64,000 nucleotides of DNA from Chitinibacter sp. GC72 (GTDB taxonomy: Bacteria; Pseudomonadota; Gammaproteobacteria; Burkholderiales; Chitinibacteraceae): contig NZ_VIRW01000004.1 in NCBI RefSeq assembly GCF_009760905.1, positions 103,665 to 167,664 on the forward strand, in the 5' to 3' direction. Below are positions 35,153 to 45,476 of the stretch, piece by piece; the first letter of the stretch is position 1, and each line of letters starts with the position of its first letter. Under the pieces are notes generated by a model. It did not search any database, was not told where the DNA came from, and was given only the letters and a program-made list of their open reading frames with translations. The position numbers were made by a program, and so were the translations under genes.

Positions 35153-36192
35153 GGTTTCACCCTTTCTGCCGTTGTGCGAGCGCTGCGCACGGCGGTCAGG
35201 CTGGCAGACAGATCAGGTACGGCCACGCTCAATTGCTGGTCTTCCAGCTGTTTGAGCACCTGCAAAGCGCCCTGGGTGGCGGGCATGTGTACGTCGAAAT
35301 AATCGTTCAGATAGCGCTGGATGGCACTAATGTCGGTGCGGAAAGCTGATTCGTTGCGCTGTAGTACCGACGAGCGAGCACTCAGCAGGCGCAGCTTGAT
35401 GTTTTCGCGCAGGAAAAAAGCCTGCTCGGGCGTCAGCAACGCCGCTTCGGGTTTATCCATGCGGCGAATCTGGATCAATTGCTTGAATTCATGCCACAGC
35501 TCGGCGATCAGCTGTTGCGCCGTATTGTGCGTCTCGGTATTGGGCGTGTGTTTTTTCGGCGTGTCGTGGCCTTCGTCGATCAGCAGCGGCAGCTTGTCGA
35601 TTTTGCTGATCAGGCTGTCGAGCTTGGCGGTAACGCCAACCACGTCCAGATACGGCGTGGCTTTCAGCGCATCCATATCGCGGGTCACTGCCTGACGCAC
35701 GCTGATCAGCTCGGGGCGATTAAGCCGCGAGAGCTGCTGGTCGATGCTGGTCAGCCCGGTGAGTGCCAGATTCACATCGCCTGACAATTGCAATTGCTGG
35801 CTGGCAAAGGTGAGCATTTGTTCCAGCTCGGCCAGCGTATGTACTGATTCGGTGCGCGTCAGCATATCGTACATGCCGGTGAGCGCCTCCTGGCGGCTTT
35901 CCGATTCGGCCAGCTTGCCGGCCTGGGTTTCTACCTGCACCTGCAATTGCTGCTGGATTTGCGCCATCTGGGCCTGATTGCTGCGCAACTCGTTTTGCAG
36001 TTTCTGGTTGCTGCCCAGCTGGCTGGCCAGATCGGCCTTGAGCTGCTCCATGGCATTTTGCTGGTATAGCCAGACGCCACCACTAGAGAGTATAGCCACC
36101 AAAGCCAGTACCAGCGCGGGCTGTGGCATGGTACGGCGCTGGGGTACTTGCAGTGCAGCGGAGAGTGAATCAGAGTTGTTTTCTTGGGTCAT
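35149..36192 (-). CDS. hemX: HemX (uroporphyrinogen-III methyltransferase-related) membrane protein
   Basis: The 347-residue protein has a cytoplasmic start, one membrane segment (about residues 26-43, ALVLALVAILSSGGVWLYQQ) and a coiled coil (about 44-110, SNQKLQNELRSNQAQMAQIQQQLQ). A helical periplasmic domain contains REAVTRDMD-like RQAVTRDMDALKATPYLD. No methyltransferase motifs are present, as is usual for HemX. It lies between hemD and hemY in the hem operon. The 136-bp gap to hemD shows no gene. Confidence 0.9.
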   Translation of the reverse strand: MTQENNSDSLSAALQVPQRRTMPQPALVLALVAILSSGGVWLYQQNAMEQLKADLASQLGSNQKLQNELRSNQAQMAQIQQQLQVQVETQAGKLAESESRQEALTGMYDMLTRTESVHTLAELEQMLTFASQQLQLSGDVNLALTGLTSIDQQLSRLNRPELISVRQAVTRDMDALKATPYLDVVGVTAKLDSLISKIDKLPLLIDEGHDTPKKHTPNTETHNTAQQLIAELWHEFKQLIQIRRMDKPEAALLTPEQAFFLRENIKLRLLSARSSVLQRNESAFRTDISAIQRYLNDYFDVHMPATQGALQVLKQLEDQQLSVAVPDLSASLTAVRSARTTAERVKP

Positions 36193-36328
36193 GAGCTTTT
36201 TTACCTGGCCGGTGAAAAACGAAGCGAAAATCCTGTCAGTACTTCAAAAGTTGTCGAGCATGGCGCGGCAATGGCGCACGCAACTTTTGCTTTTCATCTG
36301 GCAGATCCATCGTGCTGATCTGCAGCAT

Positions 36329-37108
36329 TCAGTTCGGCGCAAAGTAGCGGCAAATCGAACGGGTGATGCCTGCGTCGCCCGCTTCGGTCAGCTGCGTCTG
36401 CACGGCACCAAGCGCTTGCAGCGCGCTGATAATGCGTGGATGCGGCGCGAAATATGGTACTGATTGTAGCCTGTGCCGCGTTTGCTCTCCACCTAAGGCG
36501 AACAAGTGTTGTGCGGCTTCCGAGCTGGAGATGATTAAACCATCACAGCCGCGATCAAGCTGTGTCAATAATTCGCTTGCACTCCAGCGCGGGCCCAGCC
36601 GCTGGTAGCTGCTGATCAGCTCGACGCTGGCTCCGGCGGCCTGTAGTGCTGCGGGCAAAATATCACGCCCGCCCTGACCCCGGAAAATCACGATGCGCTG
36701 GCCTGCCAGCTGTGGCATCTGCGGCCTGCGTAGCTGTTCCAGCAAGCCCTCGCTATCAAATTGCGTGCTTGGGCAGATAATCTGGCTGATACCCAGCTCG
36801 GCGGCGCGTTGGGCGCTACCGGGGCCGACCACGGCCACGGGCAGCGCTGGCCAGCCCGATGTCAATTCGGCAAACACCGCTTCAATCGCCGAGGGGCTGA
36901 TGAAAATGGCCAGATCGTAATCGGCCAGTCGCGCCAGCGCATCGCGCAGCGGTGCGGCGTCCTGCGGCAGGGCGATTTCCAATAGCGGAAATTGCAGCAC
37001 GTCTGCGCCTTGTTCGGCGAGCGCAGCGCTCAGGGCTGCGGCTTGCGCAGCCGGGCGCGTCACCCACAAACGGCGCGATGCCAGCGGCGGCATGGCGAAA
37101 TCAGTCAT
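36329..37108 (-). CDS. hemD: Uroporphyrinogen-III synthase HemD
   Basis: The 259-residue two-lobed protein has [57 protein letters not shown] and [12 protein letters not shown], the loose signatures of this divergent family. It closes hydroxymethylbilane to uroporphyrinogen III. The ATG at 37108 overlaps the hemC 3' end by 8 bases, which fits translational coupling; the frame is open 93 bp further, but that lies inside hemC. Confidence 0.93.
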   Translation of the reverse strand: MTDFAMPPLASRRLWVTRPAAQAAALSAALAEQGADVLQFPLLEIALPQDAAPLRDALARLADYDLAIFISPSAIEAVFAELTSGWPALPVAVVGPGSAQRAAELGISQIICPSTQFDSEGLLEQLRRPQMPQLAGQRIVIFRGQGGRDILPAALQAAGASVELISSYQRLGPRWSASELLTQLDRGCDGLIISSSEAAQHLFALGGEQTRHRLQSVPYFAPHPRIISALQALGAVQTQLTEAGDAGITRSICRYFAPN

Positions 37109-38042
37109 GCGCCAGCTGGTGCAGAATCTCGCGCGCGCCTTCGGTACACAGCAAATCGGCCACCGTGCGGCCCAGTCCATCGGCGGCGGCAAACGAGCCA
37201 TTCGATTCTGCGCTTACCACTTGCGAGCCATCCGGCAGCGCAATCAGCCCGCGCAAGCGCAAAAAGCCATCATCGCTGGTCGCGTAGGCAGCCAGCGGAA
37301 TCTGGCACGAGCCATTGAGGCGGCGCGAGAGTGCGCGCTCGGCGGTGACTGCCGCTGCGGTGGCGGCGTGATTGAAAGGGGCCAGCAGCGCGGCCAGATC
37401 GCTACGCTCGCTGCGAATTTCCAGCCCCAGTGCGCCTTGCCCCGGTGCGGGCAGGCTGACTTCTGGGGACAATTCGCAGCGGATACGATCGCCCAGTCCC
37501 AAGCGTTTGAGCCCGGCGGCAGCGAGAATAATCGCGTCAAATTCGCCATCGTCGAGCTTGCGCAAGCGGGTATTCACATTGCCGCGCAGCGGCTTGATGG
37601 TGAGATGCGGGTAGCGCATGCGCAGCTGGCTTTCGCGGCGCAAGCTTGCGGTGCCGACAATGGCGCCCTCCGGCAATTCATCGAGATTGGCATACTTGGC
37701 GGAAACAAAAGCGTCGCGCGGATCCTCGCGTTCGCCAATTGCGGCAATGCTAAAGCCTTCGGGCAGCACCATCGGGACGTCTTTCATTGAGTGCACGGCC
37801 AGATCGGCGCGGCCATCCTGCAAGGCCTGCTCGAGTTCTTTGACAAACAGCCCTTTGCCACCGATTTTATTGAGCGTGACATCCAGAATGCGGTCGCCCT
37901 GCGTAGTCATGCCCAGTAGCTCAACCTGTAATTCTGGGTAAGTCGATTCCAGCCAGTTTTTGACAAAATGCGCCTGCCAGAGTGCCAGAGGACTTTCCCG
38001 AGTAGCAATTACGATTTTTCGTAAATGGTTGGATTCTGACAT
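37101..38042 (-). CDS. hemC: Hydroxymethylbilane synthase (porphobilinogen deaminase) HemC
   Basis: The 313-residue product has [59 protein letters not shown] and [26 protein letters not shown]. The cofactor Cys is in [12 protein letters not shown] (dipyrromethane attachment). It joins four porphobilinogen units in the cytoplasm. GAGG lies 8 bases before the ATG at 38042. A GTG 9 bp upstream is less likely. It is the first gene of the hemCDXY operon. Confidence 0.96.
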   Translation of the reverse strand: MSESNHLRKIVIATRESPLALWQAHFVKNWLESTYPELQVELLGMTTQGDRILDVTLNKIGGKGLFVKELEQALQDGRADLAVHSMKDVPMVLPEGFSIAAIGEREDPRDAFVSAKYANLDELPEGAIVGTASLRRESQLRMRYPHLTIKPLRGNVNTRLRKLDDGEFDAIILAAAGLKRLGLGDRIRCELSPEVSLPAPGQGALGLEIRSERSDLAALLAPFNHAATAAAVTAERALSRRLNGSCQIPLAAYATSDDGFLRLRGLIALPDGSQVVSAESNGSFAAADGLGRTVADLLCTEGAREILHQLAHD

Positions 38043-38157
38043 CGGGCACACCTCGGATTATGGGCAAAGACGGCAGTTTACCATGCGCATGCACCGAGGA
38101 ATAAAGCAGAGCCGAGCCAGCGCAGCCTTGCTGCTGCGTGGCCGGGGTGGGGAGGTG

Positions 38158-40131
38158 TTATATTGCGTCTTTCTTATCGTTGGCCGCGTCATCCTGCGGG
38201 TCGAGCGTGAAATCGAACGTGTGCTCGTCCGGGGTGTCGCTGATCGCCGCCAGATCAAGCTCTTCAACCTGAAAGCTCGGCACCGCATCGTCTTGCTCCT
38301 GGGTTTTCAGCGCCGACAAATCGGGCAGCGAATGCTCTGCGTCCAGCGAAGGCAGCTCAATCGTGTGATCTTGCCGTGCCTCTGGCTCGGGCTTGATCAG
38401 CAATGAGCCGTATTGCGGCGGAATGGCACTGGCCTGCGCCAGCGAGGCCATCATCGACAATTCGGGGCTAACTGGGACTTCCAGATCGAGTTTGAGCTCC
38501 GGCTTGGCTTCGGGTTGATCCAGCCCAAAGGCGTGGGTATAGCTGGCGGTGTGTTCAAACGTCGATTTGGGTGGCTCGCGCAAATACAGCGGGTTTTCCG
38601 GATCCAGCTTGGCGCCGATATTGCGTACCAGCTCCCAGTCGGCGGCATCGTGCTCGATCATTTTCAGATTCTGCGCCAGATGTGCGTATTCGGTTTTCAT
38701 GCCTTGCTGGCGGAACAGGCGGAACAGCATCAGCCAGTTTTCAATATCCATCGGGTCTTCGTCGATGCAGTGGTACAGCACATCAATCGCTTCCAGCGTC
38801 TCGCCCCGCGCAATCAGCATTTGCGCCCGAGCCATATCATTGCCGATGCCTTCTTCAACTTCGATGCCCTGATTGCTGCCACCCAGATGCAGCATCGACA
38901 TCATGGTGTTTTTGCTGAGCAAGCCCATTGCCGTGCGGGGAACGGGGTTGGGGCCAAAATGGCTGGTGTCCTGCACACTTAAATCATCTTCATGCCAGGA
39001 TATATTGCGTTTGCGTCGTACCAGCAGGGCAATCGCTGCTGCGATGATGGCCAGCCCTGTAGTCCCTGCCAGCCACCAGATCCAGTCGGTGTTCTCGCTG
39101 GCTTGAGCCGGGCTGGGGGCCGCTTCCGGCTGGGCCTGAGCTTGCCTGCTGGCAGGCTGTGCGGTGCTGACCGCGCTGGTGATAGCACTGGCGATGGCGG
39201 GGGCAGCAGGCGCCGGGGCGACCATGCTGGCAGCAACATCGCTGGCGATCAGGCTGTTCATTTGCGCCAGCCGCAAATTCAGCTGGGCGATTTCCAGCTG
39301 AATTTTGGCCTGCAATTCATTCAGGTCTTTGACCTTTTGCTCCAGCTCGCGCGTGTAGTCGCTGCTGCTGGCGGCGACGGCCTTGGGTTTGGCTGGTGAC
39401 AGGGCTTCGCCGTCCAGCCGTAACAGCCCTGATTCGGCTTTGGCCACCGGCGGGCGAGGTTTTTTGACCGATTTGAGCAGATCCGGAATGACGAGCTCGG
39501 TGCCTGCGGCAATCGGCGTATTGGCGTCGTAGCCGGGATTGACGCTGATCAGCTTGTTCAGGTAGCGCGGGTATTGCGGCGTGCCGCGCGGGTAGTAGCG
39601 TTTGGTCAATTCGGCCAGCGTGGTATTGCTGCGGGCGGTCAGAATTTGCGGGTCGCGGTTGGGCAAATTACTGGCGGCGCTGGTGTCGGCGCGCTTGAGT
39701 TGCGTTGGCGCCGGTGGCTCGCCAGCCGGTGCAATATTCAGAAAGGCGGTGAAATTGCGCGTCAATTGCAGGCCGCTACAGTCAATCTGAATCCCGAACG
39801 CGATCGTGGGCTCGCCAATCATTTGTTGCGAGGCGATATGGATCAGGCCACCGCGATCATTGTGGCTGTTCAGGCCAATGCTGGCGCGCTCCAGTCCGGG
39901 TAGATCGGTGCTACTGGCTGCCGTGATCTTCAGGCAGTCTGCGGTGAGCGTTTCGCCACTATGCGTCTTGTAAGGCACTGCTGCGCGAAACGGCTGCCCG
40001 ACGTACGATTGCAGTTCCAGCTCGCCCAAAGTGAGGGCCTGGCTGGACATGGGCAGTAGAAAACCGATCAATGCCAGGCTGCTGGCGATCCGTGTTCGGC
40101 AAGGAAATGTGATGGAAGTCATGGCGCGCAT
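38158..40131 (-). CDS. FimV/HubP-like peptidoglycan-binding polar protein
   Basis: The 657-residue protein has a signal peptide ending at SSQA before LTLGELELQSYVGQPFRAAVPY, the FimV N-terminal signature. A LysM-like segment (about residues 162-215, LTARSNTTLAELTKRYY) and a short coiled coil (about 270-300) follow. Next come an Ala/Pro linker, one membrane helix (about 352-372, WIWWLAGTTGLAIIAAAIALLVRR) and an acidic cytoplasmic region with a TPR-like segment (MARAQMLIARGETLEAIDVLYH). FimV organises type IV pili and polar machinery. Starts at 40131 or 40122 are equally possible. Confidence 0.88.
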   Translation of the reverse strand: MRAMTSITFPCRTRIASSLALIGFLLPMSSQALTLGELELQSYVGQPFRAAVPYKTHSGETLTADCLKITAASSTDLPGLERASIGLNSHNDRGGLIHIASQQMIGEPTIAFGIQIDCSGLQLTRNFTAFLNIAPAGEPPAPTQLKRADTSAASNLPNRDPQILTARSNTTLAELTKRYYPRGTPQYPRYLNKLISVNPGYDANTPIAAGTELVIPDLLKSVKKPRPPVAKAESGLLRLDGEALSPAKPKAVAASSSDYTRELEQKVKDLNELQAKIQLEIAQLNLRLAQMNSLIASDVAASMVAPAPAAPAIASAITSAVSTAQPASRQAQAQPEAAPSPAQASENTDWIWWLAGTTGLAIIAAAIALLVRRKRNISWHEDDLSVQDTSHFGPNPVPRTAMGLLSKNTMMSMLHLGGSNQGIEVEEGIGNDMARAQMLIARGETLEAIDVLYHCIDEDPMDIENWLMLFRLFRQQGMKTEYAHLAQNLKMIEHDAADWELVRNIGAKLDPENPLYLREPPKSTFEHTASYTHAFGLDQPEAKPELKLDLEVPVSPELSMMASLAQASAIPPQYGSLLIKPEPEARQDHTIELPSLDAEHSLPDLSALKTQEQDDAVPSFQVEELDLAAISDTPDEHTFDFTLDPQDDAANDKKDAI

Positions 40132-40423
40132 TGTTCAATTGGCATTCAGCATGGCGTTTTATACCAGAATAAAGCCTTTATGACACATAAAACCTTATAT
40201 TTGAAAGGTTTATGCAAATCTACATAATTAAATAATGAAGCTCTAATTCAATTAAGCGTGAACGCCTATTTTAAACTGAGTATTTTTTGAGTTCTGTTTA
40301 CTTTAGGCTGCCATTGTTTATACGTATGGCAGGTATGTCTTTGTAGGTGTTATTTTTATTGGTCTGCAGGCATATACATGGCTTGCTGCATTTGATTTTT
40401 GCTGCGATTAGCCAATGTGCAGT

Positions 40424-40741
40424 TTATGCTTTTGTACTACTTGCAAAATGCTGCGTACAGCGCAGCCGATAATAAGCCAGTGGCGTACGCATGGATTGGG
40501 TTGGCCCGGCCATCGGGGTGCGATTGCTGCTGCATAAAATCAGCCAGACGCTCCCGGCCGCAATCAACCGCTCGTTAATCGCCTCGACAATCGCTTGCGG
40601 GTGATGCACCCGGCCGTGTTTGATCAGCTCGGCGCTGGTGCACTGGCGGCGCGAACACAGTAGCCGGTAGACCGCGCTTTCCGCCTCATTCAGCCCCAGT
40701 GCAGCGGCGTCAAAATCGGGTTGGATTTTAAAAGCAGGCAT
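40424..40741 (-). CDS. Hypothetical protein, 105 residues, possible winged helix
   Basis: The sequence FDAAALGLNEAESAVYRLLCSRRQCTSAELIKHGRVHHPQAIVEAINERLIAAGS reads like a helix-turn-helix or winged-helix region. The C-terminus is Arg-rich. I do not recognise a family. It starts 9 bp after the acyltransferase stop on the same strand, so it is probably co-transcribed. The 292-bp AT-rich spacer 40132-40423 holds no gene that I can see. Confidence 0.55.
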   Translation of the reverse strand: MPAFKIQPDFDAAALGLNEAESAVYRLLCSRRQCTSAELIKHGRVHHPQAIVEAINERLIAAGSVWLILCSSNRTPMAGPTQSMRTPLAYYRLRCTQHFASSTKA

Positions 40742-40750
40742 GAAAGTCCT

Positions 40751-41896
40751 TTAGCCGCGTACGCTGGCCAGTGTCAGCTTGGGGCTGGCGTGATATTGCT
40801 GCCAGCGCTTGCCCAGCCGCATGCCGGGGCGCTCGATCCAGCGATAGCTGGCCCGTGCACACCCGAGCACCAGCGCCAGTATGGCGAGTAAGAGCAGATT
40901 ATTGCCCAGTACGCTGCCGGTGTGGATATAGCGCACCTTGCCCACCTGCCAGAACCATTCGGGTTGAAAATGCATCAGCAAGGTACTCAGCAGATACAGC
41001 AAGACAAAATGAATCAGGTAAATCGAAAACGACCATTCGCCCAACTGCAGGAAAGCTTTTTGCTTAAGCCAAGCGGAAATCTGCCCGCGCTCGCTGGCAA
41101 AGACCAGAATCGCCGCAGTAAAACCCCAGCTGGCCCAATACGCCTTGTGCGGATATTTCAGCGTAATCATCCAGTACAGCGCCAGCAGTGTTGCGCCTTC
41201 CAGCGCCGTCATCCAGTGCTTGCCCAGCGATAGATTGCGCCAGCGCAGGTGCAGCGAATACGCCGCTGCGCCGAGAAAAAAACAGATCAGCCCGCGCAAG
41301 CCGGGGCTGTGCGCAATTTTGGGTGCCAGCCAAGCCGTGGCTAGCGAGCCGAGCAGCACCATGCTCGCGTAGGCCCAGATACTGCGTCGCCGCGCCAGCA
41401 GCACGATCAGCCCGAAGACGACGTAAATGTAATATTCAACGCTGATGCTCCACGCCGGGCCATTGAAAGAAAACAGGCTGGCCTTGGGCCACCAGGCCTG
41501 CAGCAGCAAGGCGTTATATAACCATTGCTGCTGCAGATCATCGTGCCAGAACAAGCCGGGCAATTGCGCCAGCGGGACGTCAAATAGCAGTGGACGCAGC
41601 AGCATCAACACGCTGATCAGCAGCAGCGTGGCCAGATGCAGGGGCAGAATGCGGCAGCTGCGGCTAATCATGAAATCGCGCCAGCCCGCGCCATTCATCA
41701 CTTGCTGGTGATAGCGATGCGCCAGCACAAAGCCGCTAAGGACAAAAAAGAACGCCACCAGCAAGCCGGCCGAGCGGAAAAATCGCCATTCACCCATGCT
41801 TTGCCACAGGTGCAGATGAAACAGCACCACCGAGACGGCGCACAAGCCTCGAAAGCTATCGAGGACGACAAAACGTTGGGGAGCAGCAGAACTCAT
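40751..41896 (-). CDS. Acyltransferase 3 family membrane protein (OafA/YrhL type)
   Basis: The 381-residue protein has about ten membrane segments. The family start is VLDSFRGLCAVSVVLFHLH, with the conserved Arg and the catalytic His (FHLH). FFVLSGFVLAHRY, WSISVEYYIYVVFGL and SIYLIHFVLLYLL follow. Such enzymes O-acetylate or otherwise acylate surface glycans or other acceptors. No glycan gene cluster is nearby, so the acceptor cannot be inferred. Confidence 0.92.
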   Translation of the reverse strand: MSSAAPQRFVVLDSFRGLCAVSVVLFHLHLWQSMGEWRFFRSAGLLVAFFFVLSGFVLAHRYHQQVMNGAGWRDFMISRSCRILPLHLATLLLISVLMLLRPLLFDVPLAQLPGLFWHDDLQQQWLYNALLLQAWWPKASLFSFNGPAWSISVEYYIYVVFGLIVLLARRRSIWAYASMVLLGSLATAWLAPKIAHSPGLRGLICFFLGAAAYSLHLRWRNLSLGKHWMTALEGATLLALYWMITLKYPHKAYWASWGFTAAILVFASERGQISAWLKQKAFLQLGEWSFSIYLIHFVLLYLLSTLLMHFQPEWFWQVGKVRYIHTGSVLGNNLLLLAILALVLGCARASYRWIERPGMRLGKRWQQYHASPKLTLASVRG

Positions 41897-41991
41897 GCGA
41901 CGTGGGATTTAGCGCTGAAACAAAGAGCGCATTTTAGGCGCAAGCCGTCAGGAAAGGGAGAATCAATTGACTGGGCGGTCATCAAGCGCCA

Positions 41992-42762
41992 CTAGCGGGC
42001 ATGGCGGTTGGCTATCTGTAAATCTTTAAACAGCATCTTCCACTGCGCATCTTTGGGCAACTGCTTTGTCATCTCGTTCAGAAAGTCGAGCAGCGACGCT
42101 TGATTGGGGGCGATAAAAAAATGTCGCGCAACAACAGCACGCGGCGTAGGTGCGATATACAGCCAGTCATCCAGATCGCTGATCGACTGGCGATAACGTC
42201 CCAGCGAGCTGGCCGAGATAAACGTGGCATCAATGCGCCGCAGCTTGAGCTTTTTCAGATTGCTCAGCACGCTGTTGGCGTCTTCCCGCGTGATTTTCCC
42301 CGCCGCAATATCGGCCTCGAAGTCTTCCAGCTGGCGGCCCGTCACCGCGCCGACGCGCAAACCATGCAAGGACGCCGCATTTTTAAACACCACCGGCTTG
42401 CTGCGATGGCTAACCACCAGATTCACATCCTGCATATATGGCTTGGACCAGCGATACTTGCTCTGCATAGCATCATGGAAAAACACCGGATTCGCCCACA
42501 CCACCACCCCGCGCCATTGCGGCTGCTGCCCGATCACCAGATCCAGCCGTTTGCGCGGCAACTGCACCGGCACAAACTGATAGCGCCCGGCCGAATGACT
42601 GCTTAGCCAGCTGGCCAGCTGCGCGGTCAGATTGCCCGGCTGATCAAGCGCAAACGGCGGCTCGTCGTAATAGGTATAAAGCGGAATCTGCTCCGCTGAG
42701 TGCACCAGCGAGAGCGCGCACAGCAGCAAACCCGGAACAAACAGCCTGATTGGCAGCAGCAT
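41992..42762 (-). CDS. Periplasmic solute-binding-like protein, orphan
   Basis: The 256-residue protein has a signal peptide (MLLPIRLFVPGLLLCALSLVHS) and a family-3-type periplasmic-binding pattern: IPLYTYYDEPPFALDQPGNLTAQLASWL, DLVIGQQPQWRGVVVW and LRVGAVTGRQLEDFEADIAAG. AGGGG lies 6 bases before the ATG at 42762; the longer open frame to 42855 has no signal-like start. No transporter genes are adjacent. It may feed a sensor or be an orphan receptor. Confidence 0.8.
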   Translation of the reverse strand: MLLPIRLFVPGLLLCALSLVHSAEQIPLYTYYDEPPFALDQPGNLTAQLASWLSSHSAGRYQFVPVQLPRKRLDLVIGQQPQWRGVVVWANPVFFHDAMQSKYRWSKPYMQDVNLVVSHRSKPVVFKNAASLHGLRVGAVTGRQLEDFEADIAAGKITREDANSVLSNLKKLKLRRIDATFISASSLGRYRQSISDLDDWLYIAPTPRAVVARHFFIAPNQASLLDFLNEMTKQLPKDAQWKMLFKDLQIANRHAR

Positions 42763-42914
42763 CTTCAACCCCTGTGACGTGATGCACACCCTAGGTGATA
42801 CACAGCCTTGCATGCACAGCAGTATAGATTGCTGCCCCTCATTCGATTGGACCATTTGCGGGCTTGAGTGCGCGCATTGGTCATACGCAGTGTGCTCAGC
42901 TCACTCCATGGGCT

Positions 42915-43763
42915 TTACTGCAGAGCCAGCCAGATTTCCGTCCGTAGCGCATTGGGTGGGGTATCTATGGGTAGATTAATATAATGCTCGATCAACGGAA
43001 CATACCCCGGTTGCTCTCCACTGCTGGGTAGCCAGATACCATAGAGCCACTGATACGCCTGCTCCAGCTCGCTATACGGGCCAAGATGCTCGATGATGGC
43101 GTATCGCCCCGGCGGGATGGCAAAGGCTTCGACGCCATCGGGTAGCGCTTCGCCTGTGCGCACCGTCAGCGCCGCCGCCGAGCGCAGCTCGCTGGGCGCG
43201 ACCGATTGCGGGTCATCAAAATACAGCCCGAACCAGCCCAGTGGCAACGCTACTGGTAGCGTGGTTTTAGTCAGTTGCAGCTTGGCAAAGGCCTCGCCAA
43301 TCTGGATATACGGCCCCTGATGGTGGCAAATGCCCAACGGCAGCGGCTGATCCTGTGTGTGAATGCGAACCTGATACATTGTGCTCTCCTGTTGATGATG
43401 ACGATGGAGCATCAGTAAGCGTTCACGCCGATACGCGCCGGGCGTTTGCCCGTAGCTGGCCGCAAAGGCGCGGACAAACGCCGCACTGCTACCGTAACCC
43501 GTTTGCTGCGCCAGTCGGCTCAGCGGCAGCTCGCCCGGTTTGCCCAAGGCACGCGCGGCGTGTAGCAAACGCAAGCGCTGCTGCGTCATACCGAGGCTTT
43601 CACCCATCATTTCGCGGTAAATGCGGTGAAAATGATAGGGCGAAAAATGCGCTGCCTCGGCCAGCTGATCCAGCGAATAGGTTTGCTGCGGGTGCTGCCA
43701 GATCAGTCCCAGCACGCGCTGCAGGCGGCGGGAATAATCGTGCAGGGTGGCGGTTTTCTTCAT
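42915..43763 (-). CDS. AraC-family regulator with GyrI-like effector domain
   Basis: The 282-residue product has two helix-turn-helix motifs in the N-terminal part (YSLDQLAEAAHFSPYHFHRIYREMMGESLG and LSRLAQQTGYGSSAAFVRAFAASYGQTPGAYRR). A GyrI/Rob-like small-molecule-binding domain begins at about residue 128 (YQVRIHTQDQPLPLGICHHQGPYIQIG ... IPPGRYAIIEHLGPYSEL). Such proteins respond to drugs or hydrophobic ligands. It is divergent from the GST-like gene at 43914, a possible target. Confidence 0.92.
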   Translation of the reverse strand: MKKTATLHDYSRRLQRVLGLIWQHPQQTYSLDQLAEAAHFSPYHFHRIYREMMGESLGMTQQRLRLLHAARALGKPGELPLSRLAQQTGYGSSAAFVRAFAASYGQTPGAYRRERLLMLHRHHQQESTMYQVRIHTQDQPLPLGICHHQGPYIQIGEAFAKLQLTKTTLPVALPLGWFGLYFDDPQSVAPSELRSAAALTVRTGEALPDGVEAFAIPPGRYAIIEHLGPYSELEQAYQWLYGIWLPSSGEQPGYVPLIEHYINLPIDTPPNALRTEIWLALQ

Positions 43764-43913
43764 GATGTCTCCATGCCGGACAGCATAGTGAGAGCGAATT
43801 GATGATTGTTGCGCATTTTACGGTGCGGCCAGCCCGGGTGGCGACACCAAGATTGACTTTGTTAGTAATTCTCATTTAATTTGTTGTTTTAATTTCCGCC
43901 GGTATCCCTCGCC

Positions 43914-44630
43914 ATGCTCACCCTCAACGTTTTTGGCCACGCCTTTGGCCTGCCCGATCTGAGCCCCTTTGTGACCAAAACGTTGCTACTGCTGAAAATG
44001 AGTGGCCTGCCTTTTGAAACCCGCCGTCAGGGCATGAAAGGCGCACCCAAAGGCAAGCTGCCCTGGCTGCAGGATGGCGAGCAGCGGATTGCCGACTCCA
44101 GCTTTATCCGCCTGCACTTGGAGCAACAGCACGGCTGCGATTTTTCTGGCGGCTACTCGGCCGAGCAATTGGCGCTGGGCTGGGCGGTAGAAAAAATGCT
44201 TGAAGATCATCTGTACTGGCTGGGTGTTCACGCCCGCTGGGCCGTTGATCACAATTTCAATTCGGCCACGCGGCGGATATTTGACGGTATGCCGTGGCCT
44301 ATCCGCCCACTGGCGCGCATGCTGGTGCGCAAGAAAATGCTCGCCGCGCTGAACGCGCAGGGCATGGGGCGACATAGCGACGCTGAACGTGCAGAGCTGG
44401 CGCAGCGGGGTTTGGCTGCGCTGGCCACGCTGCTGGGCAATAAACCGTTTCTGCTGGGTGACAAGCCGTGCGGCTTTGACGCCAGCGCCTACGCCTTTGT
44501 CAGCACCGCGCTATGCCCGGCCTTTGACTCAACGCTGCGAGCTGCCGCCGAAAGCCACGACACGCTTAAAGCCTATGTGTACCGCATGAATATGCTGTAC
44601 TTTCCCCATGCCGACAGCCTGCCTGCCTAG
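43914..44630 (+). CDS. Glutathione S-transferase-like protein (metaxin/failed-axon type)
   Basis: The 238-residue product has an N-terminal thioredoxin-like half (LPDLSPFVTKTLLLLKMSGLPFETRRQGMKGAPKGKLPWLQDG, then IADSSFIRLHLE, a glutathione-contact type motif). A helical C-terminal half ends with FLLGDKPCGFDASAYAFVSTAL. The pattern is that of metaxin-like bacterial GSTs. The substrate is unknown. It is convergent with the gene at 44660 and divergent from the AraC-type regulator. Confidence 0.87.
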   Translation: MLTLNVFGHAFGLPDLSPFVTKTLLLLKMSGLPFETRRQGMKGAPKGKLPWLQDGEQRIADSSFIRLHLEQQHGCDFSGGYSAEQLALGWAVEKMLEDHLYWLGVHARWAVDHNFNSATRRIFDGMPWPIRPLARMLVRKKMLAALNAQGMGRHSDAERAELAQRGLAALATLLGNKPFLLGDKPCGFDASAYAFVSTALCPAFDSTLRAAAESHDTLKAYVYRMNMLYFPHADSLPA

Positions 44631-44659
44631 GCTTTCTTACATCGCCCCGCGTGCGCGGC

Positions 44660-44971
44660 CTACAGTACGCGGAAAATTTCCCAGCGTGGGGTACCCGAGA
44701 CAATGTGTGGCTCCAGTGCTTTGCCCCAGGCCTGATGTGCGGCAATCTGGCCCAACTTGTCCCATGCCGCATTGAGCTCGGCCAGATCGGCCACCTGCAG
44801 CTCGGAGACCAGCAAGGATTCATTGGCGCCCACCGAGCCACAGAGCAGGCGTACCTTGTCTGGCGTCCAGCCAATCTGGCTGCCAATCTCGCGCAACCAC
44901 TGCTGCATCAGCCCCACCGCCTCGGCTTTATGCCCGAAACGCACATCAATACTCCAGCGAGCGATCATCAT
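44660..44971 (-). CDS. Small alpha/beta-barrel-like protein, 103 residues
   Basis: AAGGAG lies 6 bases before the ATG at 44971, a strong ribosome site, so the upstream extension to 45109 is rejected. The sequence (MMIARWSIDVRFGHKAEAVG ... RWEIFRVL) alternates strands and helices in the manner of NIPSNAP or dimeric ferredoxin-like barrel proteins. That fold assignment is inference. The enzyme activity, if any, is unknown. The 505-bp gap upstream (44972-45476) holds a repeat copy and no convincing gene. Confidence 0.7.
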   Translation of the reverse strand: MMIARWSIDVRFGHKAEAVGLMQQWLREIGSQIGWTPDKVRLLCGSVGANESLLVSELQVADLAELNAAWDKLGQIAAHQAWGKALEPHIVSGTPRWEIFRVL

Positions 44972-45079
44972 GATTTTCTCCTTAAGCCATGTGGCACCGC
45001 GCCACAGCGGCTTTAACGCTAGACCCGCAGCCAGCCACAAACCAGAGCCGACAGCGCGATGGGCAGTTAAACGGCAATC

Positions 45080-45150
45080 GCAATATACCCATGCCATGTA
45101 TAAGCCCACAACTAATGATTAGTCATACTTAAATGACAATACCCATTGCC
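45080..45150 (-). repeat. GGGTATTG...GGGTATATTGC dispersed repeat
   Basis: On the minus strand it runs from GGCAATGGGTATTGTC to CATGGCATGGGTATATTGC. It contains the small palindromes ACTAATGATTAGT and GTCATTTAAGTATGAC. Confidence 0.5.
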
Positions 45151-45476
45151 TTCTAAAAAGTGAGTGCAGGCTGATTGGCGTTTGTTGATGTTTGGCCTGC
45201 AATTGCAGGCGCGCAAGCGACTTGATGATGAAGCTGCCTCGCCCCCGAGCCAGCTCGCGGAATCTGGCTACGGGCGACGTTAATCTGTCGATATATAACG
45301 ACATGCCAACACATAAAGTCAGCTTTGTTTGCGCTGGCCCGACAGCGTGGGCAAGATGGCCGCTCTTTAGCCTGCGCTCTTGTGCTAGGGGCGGTACAGA
45401 TGGTGTATAGCAATGGGCCGGATTGGGCAGCCAACGAGCGCGTGGCTCTTTCACTCAAATGCAGATTGGACGGTGT